This document shows positions 1-10,852 of a stretch of DNA of 34,094 nucleotides, piece by piece. The notes below the pieces were generated by a model. That model ran no database searches. It was not told the DNA's origin and saw only the letters and a list, made by a program, of their open reading frames with translations. The DNA is from Oehlia diaphana. Taxonomy: Eukaryota; Glomeromycota; Glomeromycetes; Glomerales; Glomeraceae. The stretch lies in the NCBI GenBank assembly GCA_003833135.1, contig QZLH01000679.1, forward strand, positions 23,483 through 57,576, in the 5' to 3' direction. Each line of letters begins with the position of its first letter. The stretch's first letter is position 1. The position numbers were made by a program, and so were the translations under genes.

Positions 1-194
1 AAATAGGATTGACATCAAAATTATGGCGATTATTAACCAACTATTGGTTGATGGCCAATCAAATTTTTTTTGATTGATCGTCATCACATGCACTACTTGT
101 GTCTTTAATTTGACGTAAGAAGCACACATTTTGCTTAATGCAAGTCGATGGTAAGCCGACGGTGAACCAAAATCGAGCCGAATGAGCCGCTTCT
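1..194. other. non-coding, GC-richer patch, possible element end
   Basis: No open frame is supported here. Positions 148-207 are clearly richer in G+C (repeated CGGCTC/GAGCCG words) than the surroundings and look like the end of a dispersed repeat that runs off the window start. A short palindrome (CAATCAAA/TTTGATTG) lies at about 55-76. Identity is unknown. Confidence 0.3.
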
Positions 195-431
195 ATCCCT
201 AGTCACATTACAGTAAGGACATTCTCCTGCTTCAATTTTCTTAATTTTTTTCCTTTCTTTTTTCACCTTCATCGTCATCATCTTTATCATCTCTTCTTTA
301 TCTTCTTCTTTATCATCTCCACTTTCTGAATCCTATAAATATAAAATAAAAAAAAAAAATGTATTATAAATTTCAAAAGATGTGTAATTGATAAATATTA
401 TTAATTTACCTTGCCAATAATATCATCAATC
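195..431 (-). CDS. possible two-exon fragment, acidic region plus CxxC
   Basis: On the minus strand an open frame can be read from about 431 to 410, across a 77-nt intron (409-333, GTAAAT...TATAG), and on from 332. The join keeps the frame. The second exon starts with an Asp/Glu/Lys-rich stretch, passes through a Lys-rich segment and reaches ECPYCN, a CxxC pair that could be half of a zinc finger. The frame then runs into the GC-rich repeat-like DNA at 150-200, so the gene is probably truncated. A possible start is the ATG of MIDDIIGK. Much of the signal could come from a purine-rich GAT/GAA repeat, so coding status is uncertain and no function can be assigned. Confidence 0.28.
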
Positions 432-939
432 ATCTCTATCAGACTTTACTTTAGAATGACTATCAATCTATCACTATTACTATTTATTATTGATAAATAA
501 AAAAAAATATTTCAGTATCATTTTTAGACTAAATTTCACCCATAAAATTTTTATAATTTATATTCAAATTTGACTGTCTAACATATTTTTTTTTTTCAAA
601 TAACTTTAATAAACTTCTTTTTTTAAATATTTTCATCTATACATTTCAACACTTTTTTTTTAGAATATAACGCTTTTGAAAAAATTATCATAATCAATTT
701 TTTTTAGTATTAACTTCCAAATAGTAACCTTTAAATGAAAGTTAAATATTATTTCAAATTACCAATTTTATGTGATTTACACGCACCCAGCTCTATAAGA
801 CGATTAGATTAATAATTTTTATGATAATTAAGAAATTTATATTTTATTACAATATGATTTTGTGACATATAGAGAATGTATTGAATATGAAAAAAGATTT
901 GAAAAAATTGGTAGTTGAAAATGTTTTATATGATTGTCA

Positions 940-1271
940 CTAGTGCTTCAATCCGTTACGGATTGATCCGGATTGATCTGGATTAAATCAAAAATCCAGA
1001 TGAAATCTGCGGTTTGAACTGGATTTCGTCAGATCCATCCAGATTGCCAGTTTTCGGATAACTTAAAATATTTCAAAATATTTCCGAAGCCAATGATCAG
1101 AATGTAACAATTTAAGGCATGTTTGATAGTGCTTGACGTTGCGTATTTAATGTAGGACTGGATTTTTGAAATAATTTTTTTTTATCCAGATTTTCGTTTA
1201 ATAACAGTTTTCATCCGGATTAAATTGTTATTCAATCTGAATGACGGATTTCATTCGGATCGAAGCACTAG
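940..1271. mobile_element. non-autonomous TIR element (MITE-like), 0.33 kb
   Basis: The ends are inverted copies matching at 15 of 16 positions: CTAGTGCTTCAATCCG at 940-955 and the complement of CTAGTGCTTCGATCCG at 1256-1271. The one difference is an A/G transition. TA sits just inside the outer C on each side, so a TA target duplication is possible, but no longer duplication is visible and the superfamily is unresolved. The interior has no open frame and is full of degenerate GGATTGATCC/CCAGAT words, which may be subterminal transposase-binding repeats. Confidence 0.6.
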
Positions 1272-3532
1272 TTTTAATTCTTTATTATTAAAAATTTTTT
1301 TTCAAATAGTATCTGAATGATTCCACAATTTATAGAAAATATTATTTCTTTATTTTCTTATAATTGTAAAAGTTTAGCTTAGCTAAAAAAAATCCATAAC
1401 TTTTTAATTACATAATACTTACTAGATTTAGTTAAACATTTTATTTATTTTATCTTATCTATTATGTAGAATTTAAATAAAAAATCGGAATTTGCAAAAA
1501 TTGAATTGCGTTTCCTTGACACCATAGAATTTAAAAATTCTCTATCTTTTATTTGTTAAATTAAAAAATATGTTTGCTGTTTAAAAAGAAAGCATTGACT
1601 ATAAAATTTCTTGACACATTTAAATCATAAATATTAATTTAAGACTGGTGATTGGTTATATAAATTTATTCGAAATGAAACTGAAAAATATAAAAAAAAT
1701 ACCTTGTGAAGAGATTTTTCTTAAATATTTTTAATAATTTATAAAAGTGCAATAAAACAGATTCTTTTTATTAAATATAACAGATTTTGTTTTGCAAAAT
1801 TAATAATAATTTTTTAAGATTTTTTTTTTTTTTTGTCAATAATATCTTTTTATTTCTAAGTTGAACTAAAATAAAAAATTTTTTTTGAAATGATTTAATA
1901 ACAAATAATAAGATTTTTTTTTATCAAAAGTATAATCATTGAGATCATCTTTTTCTTTGTTAGAAATCAAACTAAAAATTAACAATTATACAATAACAGT
2001 ATGTAAAGTTCAAGCATTAACAACATCAGTATCATTGAATTTACTATTCACAGGACAAGTATACTATGTCACTAATAGGATATAATAGAATATCAGCAAA
2101 ATAGTATATTAAATTATATCATCATTTTGATTTTAGTTTTATAAATATAAAATTTGACATTTCTTAACACAATGTACAGTATAGTTAGTTATTTATTTAG
2201 TATTGTTTATAACAATAAATGTTCAGTTACAACCCCTGTTTCTAATTTCAATTTATTGCATCACATATAACAGTTTAGAATACCCTGTCAGGGACTAAGG
2301 CAACTTGTTTAGCAATAAGCCTTGCTTAGATGCTAACTTTCTGATTATTTCGTTGATTTTAATAATTGATAAATGAATTAAAAAAAAATAAGGCGAAAAC
2401 CGTTCAGACCATTTATGACTGTGTGAAATTTTTGATGGTTCGCACTCTTTATGATTTTATTTAAACTTGCAATAGTTGCTACAGTTTGTTTCTTTAATAA
2501 TGACGTCCGAAGAACTACACAAAATATCAGCTGTCTGTCTGGCACGTGAAGAAGTAAACAACAATAAAATTTGTGCAACATCTAAACATCCGTTCTTATG
2601 GTCTACAAACATAATTAATCAAATTAACCACCTTTCTCAGAATAAAATAAAAAACAAACTAAAATGAAATGTTCGGGCTTCGTTTCATTCCTAATGTTGT
2701 GACGAAAAAAATTTTAATTTGGCCAAATCTGACATTTTTTTTATCAGATAAGATAGAATGAGAATTCTTTATGAATAAGGATGACTTAAAATAATCTTCA
2801 AATTTTAAGTAAAAAAAAAAAAAAAAAATTATTTAATTTTCGTCATAAATTGTAAAATAAATTTGTCTTGAAGGTCTTGCACTGTTTGTTTTATTAGTTC
2901 AAACTGTACTGTTAGTATATTAGGTTGAAAGTATAAAAAAAAAATGCTTTAAAAATTACTCTTCTTATATTAATTCAGAATTGGTAAATGATCAAAAAAA
3001 GAGTTGCCTTACAATCTATAAAATATAGCGTACAATATAAATTAAAGGCATATGTAAGTAATAATTCCTCGAAGACTATATACTTCAAAGTTAAACAAAA
3101 ATTGTAAATTCTTAGTAAATTGATATTTACAGTTCCTAAAATCCGAGAGTTGATTATGCTTATATGACACTATCTTCTTACTTCGTAAAGAAATATTATT
3201 ACGAAAGTCGTACTACGTATTAAATAATAAGAGTTATTCCGAAATTATGTCACGTTGTACCTGTCTTGCAGTGTGATCTATTCAATGTGCCACCGCATCT
3301 AAAGAATTCTTTGCTGGCATTCATGTTAAAAGTCATTCGAAAAATCTTTTCCATGTTACAGTTCTAGATTAGTTATTAGTACGATTATTATAATTAGAAA
3401 CTTCTACGGATTATATCATTATCGTTATAGAATTTCTGAATTCGGATTTGCTTAGAAAAAAAATATATATATTTAGGTTTTTTTTTGTCTCAAGCAAATA
3501 AGATAATTTTTTTTTTTAAAAAAAAATTAACG
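1272..3532. other. AT-rich non-coding stretch
   Basis: No gene can be supported. The stretch has many A/T homopolymers (about 1821-1835 and 2811-2828). A short open frame at 2500-2667 looks slightly less AT-rich but has no recognisable motif or splice context. The last ~100 bases before 3533 would be the 5' flank of the kinase pseudogene and contain only T/A runs. Confidence 0.5.
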
Positions 3533-4056
3533 ATGGACCAATTAACAAATCATAAACTAAAAATTAATTTTTTATTATCAGAAAACACATCTTTAGACCT
3601 GCCACAACTAACTACAATTAAACTAAATAAATGTAGAATGACAATATTATGCAGCGAATGTAACCAAAAAAGGAAACGTTTAGATGAAAATCATCAGATT
3701 TGTCAGGTTTGTTATAAAGCGAAATCAGTATATATACCAAGTGGGAACAAAGTTATTGATGATTTTATCAAACATACATTAATTAGTAGCAATAAATTAG
3801 TTGGAAGAATGGTGTTTATACTTTATGATCAATTCAAAAATGTAGAATTCATTGCTGAAGGAGGTTTTAGTAAATTTATAAGGCTACTTGGATTGATGGT
3901 TTAGTAATGAATAGGTGAAATAAGTTAAAAAATAAAAATTATAGAGTTGTTCTTAAAAAGGTTAATAATTCTAAAGGCATTACATCTAAGGAGTTAAATG
4001 AAGTGATTATAATTATTTATTAACTTAAATATGAGTTGAGCTAAAATAATAAGTTT

Positions 4057-4709
4057 CCCTATAAAAAATAAATGTCCGGAAAATGTCTACAAAAATGTCC
4101 GAAAACTGTCCAGAATAAATCTGGAATGTCCAGAAATTGTCCGGAATATGTCTATTTTTTGATACAGGTTTGATACTTAAAATTTTGACATATCCAGAAT
4201 TTGTCCAGAATTTATCCAGATTTGTCCAGTATAAAATTTTGGACAAATTCTGGATATGTCAAAATTTTAAGTATCAAACCTGTATCAAAAAATAGACATA
4301 TTCCGGACATGAAAAAATTCTGGACAAATTCTGGACGCTACTTCCAAAAAAGGATAAATTAATTTTGTAAAAAAATGCAAAAAACACAAAACTGACATTC
4401 ATAACCTTCTTTGTCATACTAATTAAATTTGTTGAGCAGGCAAAAATACTATATATCTATGATATAAAATTTTAGGTTAAGAGCAACTATAATGATGGTT
4501 AAATATTAACATCTTTTTATGACAGATTTTATGAAAAAATATTTCAGGTCAATTTCCGGACAAATTCCGGACAAAAATGAGTGTCCGGAAACGAGTGTGT
4601 TTTTGGAACAATTTCCGGACATTAATTGTCCAGAAAATGTCCAGGTACTTTTAGACAAATTTTCCGGACAATTTCTGGACAATTTCCGGACACTTATTTT
4701 TTATAGGGT
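4057..4709. mobile_element. TIR element inserted in the kinase gene
   Basis: The left end CCCTATAAAAAATAAATGTC (from 4057) is mirrored by the right end, whose complement reads CCCTATAAAAAATAAGTGTC (up to 4709). The TIR continues through GGAAA, at least 26 bp with a few mismatches. The interior is packed with copies of TGTCCGGA/TCCGGACA and TCCAGA variants, and open frames across it are only translations of these repeats. It lies between two parts of the kinase reading frame, so it inserted into a kinase copy. The target duplication is unclear: TTT occurs on both sides, and a longer TTTATTAA word occurs at 4015 and 4708. It is non-autonomous; the superfamily is unknown. Confidence 0.7.
4138..4309. 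repeat. perfect 69-bp inverted repeat with 34-nt spacer
   Basis: Positions 4138-4206 are the exact reverse complement of 4241-4309, with spacer 4207-4240. Arms start with TGTCCGGAATATGTCTATTT. It sits in the left third of the inserted TIR element. In such decayed surroundings a mismatch-free 69-bp pair implies a recent origin or repeated correction, and single-stranded DNA or RNA from it would fold into a long hairpin. Confidence 0.95.
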
Positions 4710-5790
4710 TTATTAATTACTTAAGATATTTCATGAATTTTCTTTAAATTAGAAAAGGGGCGCAAAAGTGAAAAATATAGAAAATATGAATTTCATAATA
4801 ACGTTAATAAATATTTTGGGATTACCCAAGATCACGTTACCAAAGATATCATGATTATTATGCCACATTATAAATTAGGTGTTTTATAAACTATATAACT
4901 AATGATTTTTATAATATTAATTGGGTGACAAAGTTATAAATATACATAGTGTAAATATTTTACACAGAGATTTTCATAGTGGAAATATCTTTTTTCGTAA
5001 TGGGTATGAAGTATATTTAGGTGATTTGGGATTAAGTAAATCTGCAACTGAAATTACAGACGATGATAATAACAAAGAGAATTATGGTATCATTCCTTAT
5101 ATGGCTCCAGATATTTTTAAAAGACAAAAGTATACCAAAGAATCAGAAATGTATAGTTTTAATATGATTATGTGGGAATTTATGACAAGTAGAAGACCTT
5201 TTTGGAATAGAAGTCATGATGCAGAACTTATAATAGAAATATGTGTTGGTTTAAGACCACCAATTGTTACAAATGCACCCGAAGGGTATATTGAATTAAT
5301 GAAAGAATGCTGGCATTCTGATCCTAATAAAAGACCAGTAGCTACTGTTATTTATGATAGAATTGATAAAATGTGATGTAATGAAAATAGAACTAAAATT
5401 ATACAGTCGTCAGATATTGGAACTGTAACAAGATATAATCCTGGTGCTATTTATAGAAGTAGACCTTTGAGTGATATGATTCAATCTGCAATGTTTACAA
5501 TGTCTACCAAAAGTTGCAAAAATCGGTAAATATAACAATATTGAATATTTAATTTTAATAAAAAATTAATAATTATATTCCGTTACTATTTAGAACTATC
5601 TAATTATCATCAAAAAAATGATATATCTTTTAATGGTAATTATTTATTTAAGGGTTACTAATAACTAATATAATTTTAAGTAAAATTATTAAGTTTTATT
5701 TTTTAAGATAAAGGTAAGGTTTGACGATATTCAAATTGAAAACAGTTTTAAAGATGAAGGTATGACAAAAGCCAAAATTTATATATAAAC

Positions 5791-6499
5791 TGTAAATGTA
5801 AATAAATTCAATATTTACTAATTTAAAATTTCTAGATAAATTTATTAAAAAGGTTAAATTAATCAAAATGAAAATAATGGTAAAATTGAATTGTACATAG
5901 ATATAAATTCTCGATGATGAAAGTAAGTGATTATTATATTTTTAAAAAATTTAATTATCTTAACCCAATTTCTTTAAATTAAAAATATAGGATATATTAC
6001 ACATGAACTTGATTTTGATATATGAATGTTGGCTTTTATTAAAATTTATTAGGGATTTAAACTTTTTCTTTTTAATAATATTATTTTTTTTTAAAAAAAA
6101 TTTTATCAGTTTTATATTATTATTTAGTTGAACATTATCAGTTATATAAATTATATATATAAATAAATTTATTGATATTATAAAAAAGTTTAATCCAAAA
6201 TACGATAAATAACTAACTTATTAATAAGCGTCAATTATAAAGTAGTAACAACTTTGAGAAATCAAATAGTATAATACAGCGTAATTTGAATTTTTGCATC
6301 GTTCATTATATTATTTATTCACCAAAAATTAGGTTTTGAATTGGTCTAATAATCATCATATAAATTATTTTTAATAAATCATTTTTTTCTTATCTAATAA
6401 AACGGATAAATTTAGTTTATTTTGTACTTCTAAAATAGTTCCTTAAATATTTTTAATTTAATTAAAAAAAAGTTAATTCCTGAAAATTGAACTTTATCA
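5791..6499. other. AT-rich stretch, no gene seen
   Basis: Only A/T runs and short frames are present. Splice-acceptor-like sites (TTCTAG near 5833, ATATAG near 5990) could mark further dead exons of the kinase gene, but no residues of the family can be recognised in them. Confidence 0.4.
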
Positions 6500-7190
6500 A
6501 TGGCCAAATTGTTAAAATACTTCACATTCTTCTACAGTAAATTCACTTTCGGTTTTTCTAATCGATTTTTCGTAAAAATTTTTTTTACTATGACAATAAC
6601 TACCAAAATCAAGACTCGTCCCCAATATAGTAAGGTCATTGTAAATGATGGACCACTAAAAATCCAATTAAATGTAGCAATTCAATCATCATTATTAAAA
6701 GAGAATATAAAACTATCTTAAGTAGTGCCATAACTACCATTCAACTGGATTATATCCTCTGAGAATTTCTTTACCATCTTTCACTTTAATAACTGTTACT
6801 GTACGATATTGATTATCACAAATTTCATGAAATTTTTCTCCTGAAAGTCCGTCACGAGATCCGCGAAATAATAATTGGAATTTATATGGAGAATTTAACT
6901 TGTCCATAATTTCTAGTCTATTGATCCATTTCGAGATTAATTCGATATGTTGATTTGTAATAATTTTTGAATCAATGAGTGAACTTGTTATTAGGATCCG
7001 ATAAACTTAAATAAATTCTAATAAATATTTATACATTTCCTTTGGCAAAATTCTTTTATAACATAGTTATAAAAATTAATAAAAGGGATACATTATTGTA
7101 AAGTATTCATTAAAGTATTGAAATCATCCTTTGAATAGTTTTCGACATCAAAAGGAAATTTTTGAGAATAAATTCAATTTAGAATTTTAT
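6500..7190 (-). pseudogene. BTB/BACK/TLDc-type protein, C-terminal relic
   Basis: Read on the minus strand from about 7190, the conceptual product shows a BACK-like segment (FPFDVENYSKDDF, then CIPFI), the linker ILPKEMYKYLLEF, and a TLDc-like half with ISKWINRLE, YKFQLLFRGSRDG, FHEICDNQ and GYNPVEW, then degraded GTSLDFGSYC and EFTVEECEVF. This order matches the large AM-fungal family of BTB-BACK-TLDc proteins, which act as cullin-3 adaptor-like or oxidation-resistance-like proteins. The N-terminal BTB domain is missing. Lesions include TGA before IYSQKF (a likely Trp position), TAA codons after NTLQ and LEF, and frameshifts after PVEW. The plus-strand open frame at 6500-6721 is a shadow of this relic. 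Domain naming is from motif recognition. Confidence 0.72.
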
Positions 7191-8489
7191 TTTAAAACTA
7201 TGAATGAAAATCACATAAATGCTTCGAAAGAGTTTAATTATTTAATTTGAAAGTGATTCTGAAATATATTGTATATTTACATTATTAAGTATTCAGAGAT
7301 CAAACATTATATTAAACATAATTTTGATTGATCTTTTTAATTAATTAAACTTTCTACAGTTTATTAAATAATATTTTTATTAGCATCAGTCATTCATAGT
7401 TATAAAAGAGAATAGGGAATAAAACGTATTGTACATTATGTATACAAGAAAAATTTTAAATCTCACTCCCTATAATTCTATAACTGTGCGAAATAATTAA
7501 AATATTACCAAAAAGTATTCCATTGACGCAAATAATATATATTATTTTATTAAATTATTAAAAGTTAATTAATTGACTACACATTCTTTATTCGCTATCT
7601 TTATTTATGATAGCTGCATTATGATTTATGGCCAGCCCCTATCATATACAAGGGAGTAAATCAGTATTTGATAATTCATGTATCACTATTATAAAGCGAT
7701 CAATAACATATGTGAAAAATGTCAAATGCTTACATAAAACATATACAATACAAATCAGTTTAATATTAAATCATATGAGTGTTTTCATAAATTTAATTAA
7801 ATCATCGTTTAATAATATCTTTTTAAGAGTGATAAATTTCGCATATTTTTATAATATGTACGCTAAAAATTATTCCATGAACTGATTAACCAACGTTATG
7901 GAATCTAAGTAAATAATAAAAGTATTAGTGGTTATGTCATAATTCGGGTATTTAGAAAATAAGAGTTTCATTCAGGAAATGTCTCACTGTTTATAAACCT
8001 TGATCCCAATGACAATTTTTTTCAATAAAAAAATAGCAACAAAAGAATGTCACGTGAATTTCGCAGTAAAAAGAAAATTGTAAAATTCTCTTTTGAACGG
8101 ATTTCAAATTAAGATGATGTTAAAAATCATATTTGTCTATAAGGAAATTTAGAAATTTTACTTACGAAGTGTGAAACGGAATCAGAAAATGTGAGATCAC
8201 ACCAAAGCTGCTGTTAACCAAGATATTACAGAGTAGTATGAGATCATCTTCCAAAGTTTTTACTAAATTAATTCCTAAGAATTTTTTTTGAAATGGTGGC
8301 GTTTACTGAAGCGTAGAAACCTATCTAGTAAAAATAACCTGATATCTTAAATGAGCTAATTCATTCTTTTCACAAAGACGAATCTAGGTTAACTCACTAA
8401 ACTAAATTCTTGATATAAAGAATTTTGAGACTAGAATGTGATTTGTGGATAACAGTAATCAGAAAAGCATCGCAAAACGTCAAAAGGAG
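7191..8489. other. no supported gene
   Basis: An open frame of 85 codons at 7628-7885 (+) has no recognisable motif, no splice context and a composition like its surroundings, so it is not called. More upstream pieces of the BTB-type relic may lie in 7190-7640 but cannot be read. Confidence 0.4.
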
Positions 8490-8965
8490 CTTTTATCCAA
8501 CAATTTTTTTGATTCTTGAAAATACTCTTTTAAAACTATCGAATTCCTTAATTCGTTTTTAATTGTTTCTTTCTCGAGAGAGATTTTTGTAATTTTTATA
8601 TCTATTTCCAAATTATAAACTTCTTTTAAACGATTTTCTAATTGTACTAACTTCCCTGGTTTAGATATTCTAAAATAGTTTTAAATCTGTTCATATTCTC
8701 GTCATTATAAATCTTTAGCTATTGAAATTCTAAATAAAAATTTATACATAAATTTGTTAATTTTGATGTGAATATGCTAGAGAGACTAATGACTTGCTTT
8801 CTCATTGAAGACAATTAAAGGTTATTAAATATATTTTGACAATATCTAGAAATTTTCCAAACCTCATTATCTAAAGCATCAGCTAATTCAATTTTGTATT
8901 TCACTCGCATCGTGCGCAACAAGCTTTTTAGAGTAGATAGACTTACATGAACTTCTAAAAAAAAA
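8490..8965 (-). pseudogene. possible relic of a coiled-coil protein gene
   Basis: Two minus-strand blocks look exon-like. One (about 8965-8855) follows a TTTTAG acceptor and reads EVHVSLSTLKSLLRTMRVKY then KIELADALDNEVWKI. The other (about 8690-8495) also follows a TTTTAG acceptor and reads ISKPGKLVQLENRLKEVYNL and on through a Leu/Ile-Lys/Glu-rich stretch typical of a coiled coil, ending at TGA. There is no clear start and the intervening ~170 bases are AT-rich. No family is recognised. It could be a small gene or a decayed one. Confidence 0.3.
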
Positions 8966-9517
8966 CATCTTCTTTTGAAGTCTAAAATTATTCTCTTTCA
9001 GAGAACAAAGAAAACGAAACCTCCAGGAGGAGTCTGGAAGTTTAAACTAAAATGAAGCATGGCTTTTTTTGGTTTAAAAACTTATTATTACAATACAAGT
9101 TAATTAAGAATTAGTTTTCAGTAATAATATCAGTATAAAAAAAATATCAGTTTGAATCTCATAGTGAATATTTTTATGCGAGTACTTCTCATAATAAATA
9201 AATTCTTTGTATACTAAGAGTTAAACAGAATTATTCTAAGTTCAGGTCCTGCGAAAACACGATATAAAAGTTTAATGAAGCAGACATTTACTGCAAATAC
9301 TTTCCAAAACAGGATAGCTAAAAGGTTTTTAAATTATAGATTTAATTCTTATATATAGTTCAAGTGTAGCATATTGTGAATTTTAGTTATGCATATATCA
9401 AATTTGGCACAAGTCCAATGAAAGGTCCAAAGTTAAGTTGATAAATATCCATTGACTTAATAATTAATATCTTTAGTTTCTAACAAGCTAAAATAATTGT
9501 AATTTCATACTTCCACC

Positions 9518-9658
9518 CAGTGTTGGGCAATTGGACAATTTTGGACAGTTTTGGACAGTTTTGGACAAGTTTTGGACAGGGTTTTGGACAATTCTTTTAT
9601 GTCCAAAACCTTGTCCAAAACCTTTAAAGTCAAAAATTGTGTCCAAAACTCATCACTG
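9518..9658. mobile_element. hAT-type MITE with perfect 8-bp target duplication
   Basis: The 141-bp element begins CAGTGTTGGG and ends with the complement of CAGTGATGAG. It is flanked by identical 8-bp direct repeats CTTCCACC at 9510-9517 and 9659-9666. CAGTG ends with an 8-bp duplication are diagnostic of the hAT superfamily. Inside are at least eight copies of TTTTGGACA, the right-hand ones inverted (GTCCAAAA), giving a folded-back structure. There is no coding capacity. An open frame on the minus strand at 9505-9693 is just the repeat. Confidence 0.88.
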
Positions 9659-9666
9659 CTTCCACC

Positions 9667-10370
9667 CATGTAATTCAGTAAATGTATTAGCATGAAGCAA
9701 CATACAAAACCTAATCTATTTTTTAAATAATATTTAGAAAAAAAAAGTTTTTGAATGAAAACTCAAGAACAATAAATAATTTGCCTTTCCACTTTGAATG
9801 ACGTCATATAATGATCGCATAATTTCTTCAATTGGTTTTGACACTTAAAAATAGACATAAAAAATATTAACATAACTCATATCTAACTACTTCAAATTTC
9901 AATTTAAATTTTCTACAAAGACTCTTTTGAAAATCTCCTCTTAAATATACATGTACAAATTTTCACTTATTATTAGCGATTATTTACGTTGCTATATATT
10001 TAAATTAATTAATGCAAGTCAATTATGGTTAATAAAATAAACACAACTCACTGAAATCTAACATAGATTCAATCAGATGTGAATAAGGTATAATGCTCCT
10101 GGCGTATATGATATAAAGAGTAACAAGCAAACAAAAAAAATTCAAAAAAAAAAAAATAAAATAAAAAGAGGAAGAGAAGACAACTGGGTATATGAATATA
10201 AAATTTTAATATAAAAAAATATCAGGCTATCTTTCTTTTTCAATCTTTGCAAACGTCATATTTATATTAATTTTCTAACATAAAAATTATATATGACTAA
10301 TATATTTCCTTTATGCTACATATTAACTATTTCTACTATATTTAATATATCCACTATATACAATATAATA
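9667..10370. other. no gene seen
   Basis: AT-rich DNA with an A-rich run at 10132-10166. A single TGACGTCA palindrome (9799-9806) is present, but there is no gene nearby to link it to. Confidence 0.5.
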
Positions 10371-10428
10371 AATATATTTAATTGACGATCCGGATAAGAT
10401 CGGCACTAATTTACTATATAAATTCGGG
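10371..10428. repeat. left terminal inverted repeat of the 4.4-kb transposon
   Basis: Contains AATTGACGATCCGGATAAGA followed by TCGGCAC, then ACTATATAAATTCGGGG. The complement of 14697-14765 has the same series with C/T and G/A differences and an extra ~9 bases before AAATTCGGGG. The core GATCCGGAT is partly palindromic and may be the transposase binding site. Confidence 0.85.
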
Positions 10429-10852
10429 GCAAAAATTTCCCGATTTATTAAGATAATATGAATATTACAAAAAAAGACCCTTTATGTCAATGCATAAAAA
10501 ACCCCGGTAACCCATATTTTTTTTTGTGTAATCTACTGCATGAATACGTAAGGAACATGATGATATCGAAAATAAATATTTTTTATCAACTAAAAAATTG
10601 TCTTTATTTGCACGCACGTCAGATTCCTACCTTCTTATACTATATTTGAATTTCTCAATTTTACGGTTTATTCCAAATATTATTAGATAATAAGTTTATT
10701 TATATGTTTAGCATAATTTTTATTGAAATATTGTAACACATATACAGTTATTATAATAAAAACACGCCTCAATATATTAGATTTATCATACAAAATTTGA
10801 AATAACAGTTTATTTTTCTTGGGCATGTAATATTCTGTAAGAAATTCTAATT

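Larger units (their letters stand above)
3533..5790 (+). pseudogene. TKL-like protein kinase pseudogene, split by an insertion
   Basis: Reading from the ATG at 3533, the product starts with a small CxxC-x13-CxxC module (CSEC...CQVC, about 3648-3702). The kinase glycine loop (AEGGFSK) and a Lys segment (VVLKK, about 3949) follow. After an inserted element, the kinase resumes with NKYFGITQ, HRDFHSGN (catalytic loop, about 4963), GDLGLS in place of DFG, YMAPDIF, a WEF segment and CWHSDPNKRP. A tail containing NPGAIYRSRP and at least two further exon-like blocks follow (to about 5790). The family is a Ser/Thr or dual-specificity kinase, greatly expanded in AM fungi. Lesions: a one-base loss near 3872, TGA at 3916-3918, the inserted element, loss of the segment before HRD (near 4918), and TGA at 5374-5376 where Trp would fit. 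It is a dead copy; the family call is firm, the 3' exons are not. Confidence 0.85.

Noticed and set aside
2500..2667. Open frame beginning MTSEELHKISAVCLAREEV
   Set aside because: Composition is somewhat protein-like, but there is no family motif, splice site or neighbouring exon; the opposite strand is open over the same interval.
4025..4716. Small open frames at 4025-4246 (-) and 4519-4716 (+)
   Set aside because: Their translations are only the TCCGGACA repeats of the inserted element, rich in Ile-Pro-Asp-Lys/Phe repeats without any domain.
7628..7885. 85-codon open frame
   Set aside because: AT-rich composition with Ile/Asn/Phe/Lys bias like chance frames in this DNA; no motif.
9799..9806. 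TGACGTCA (CRE-like) site
   Set aside because: A single 8-bp match in 34 kb without a gene start nearby is not evidence of regulation.
10458..10649. Open frame of 63 codons inside the 4.4-kb transposon
   Set aside because: No motif or splice support. It lies between the left TIR and the 3' end of the transposase gene, where non-coding sequence is expected.
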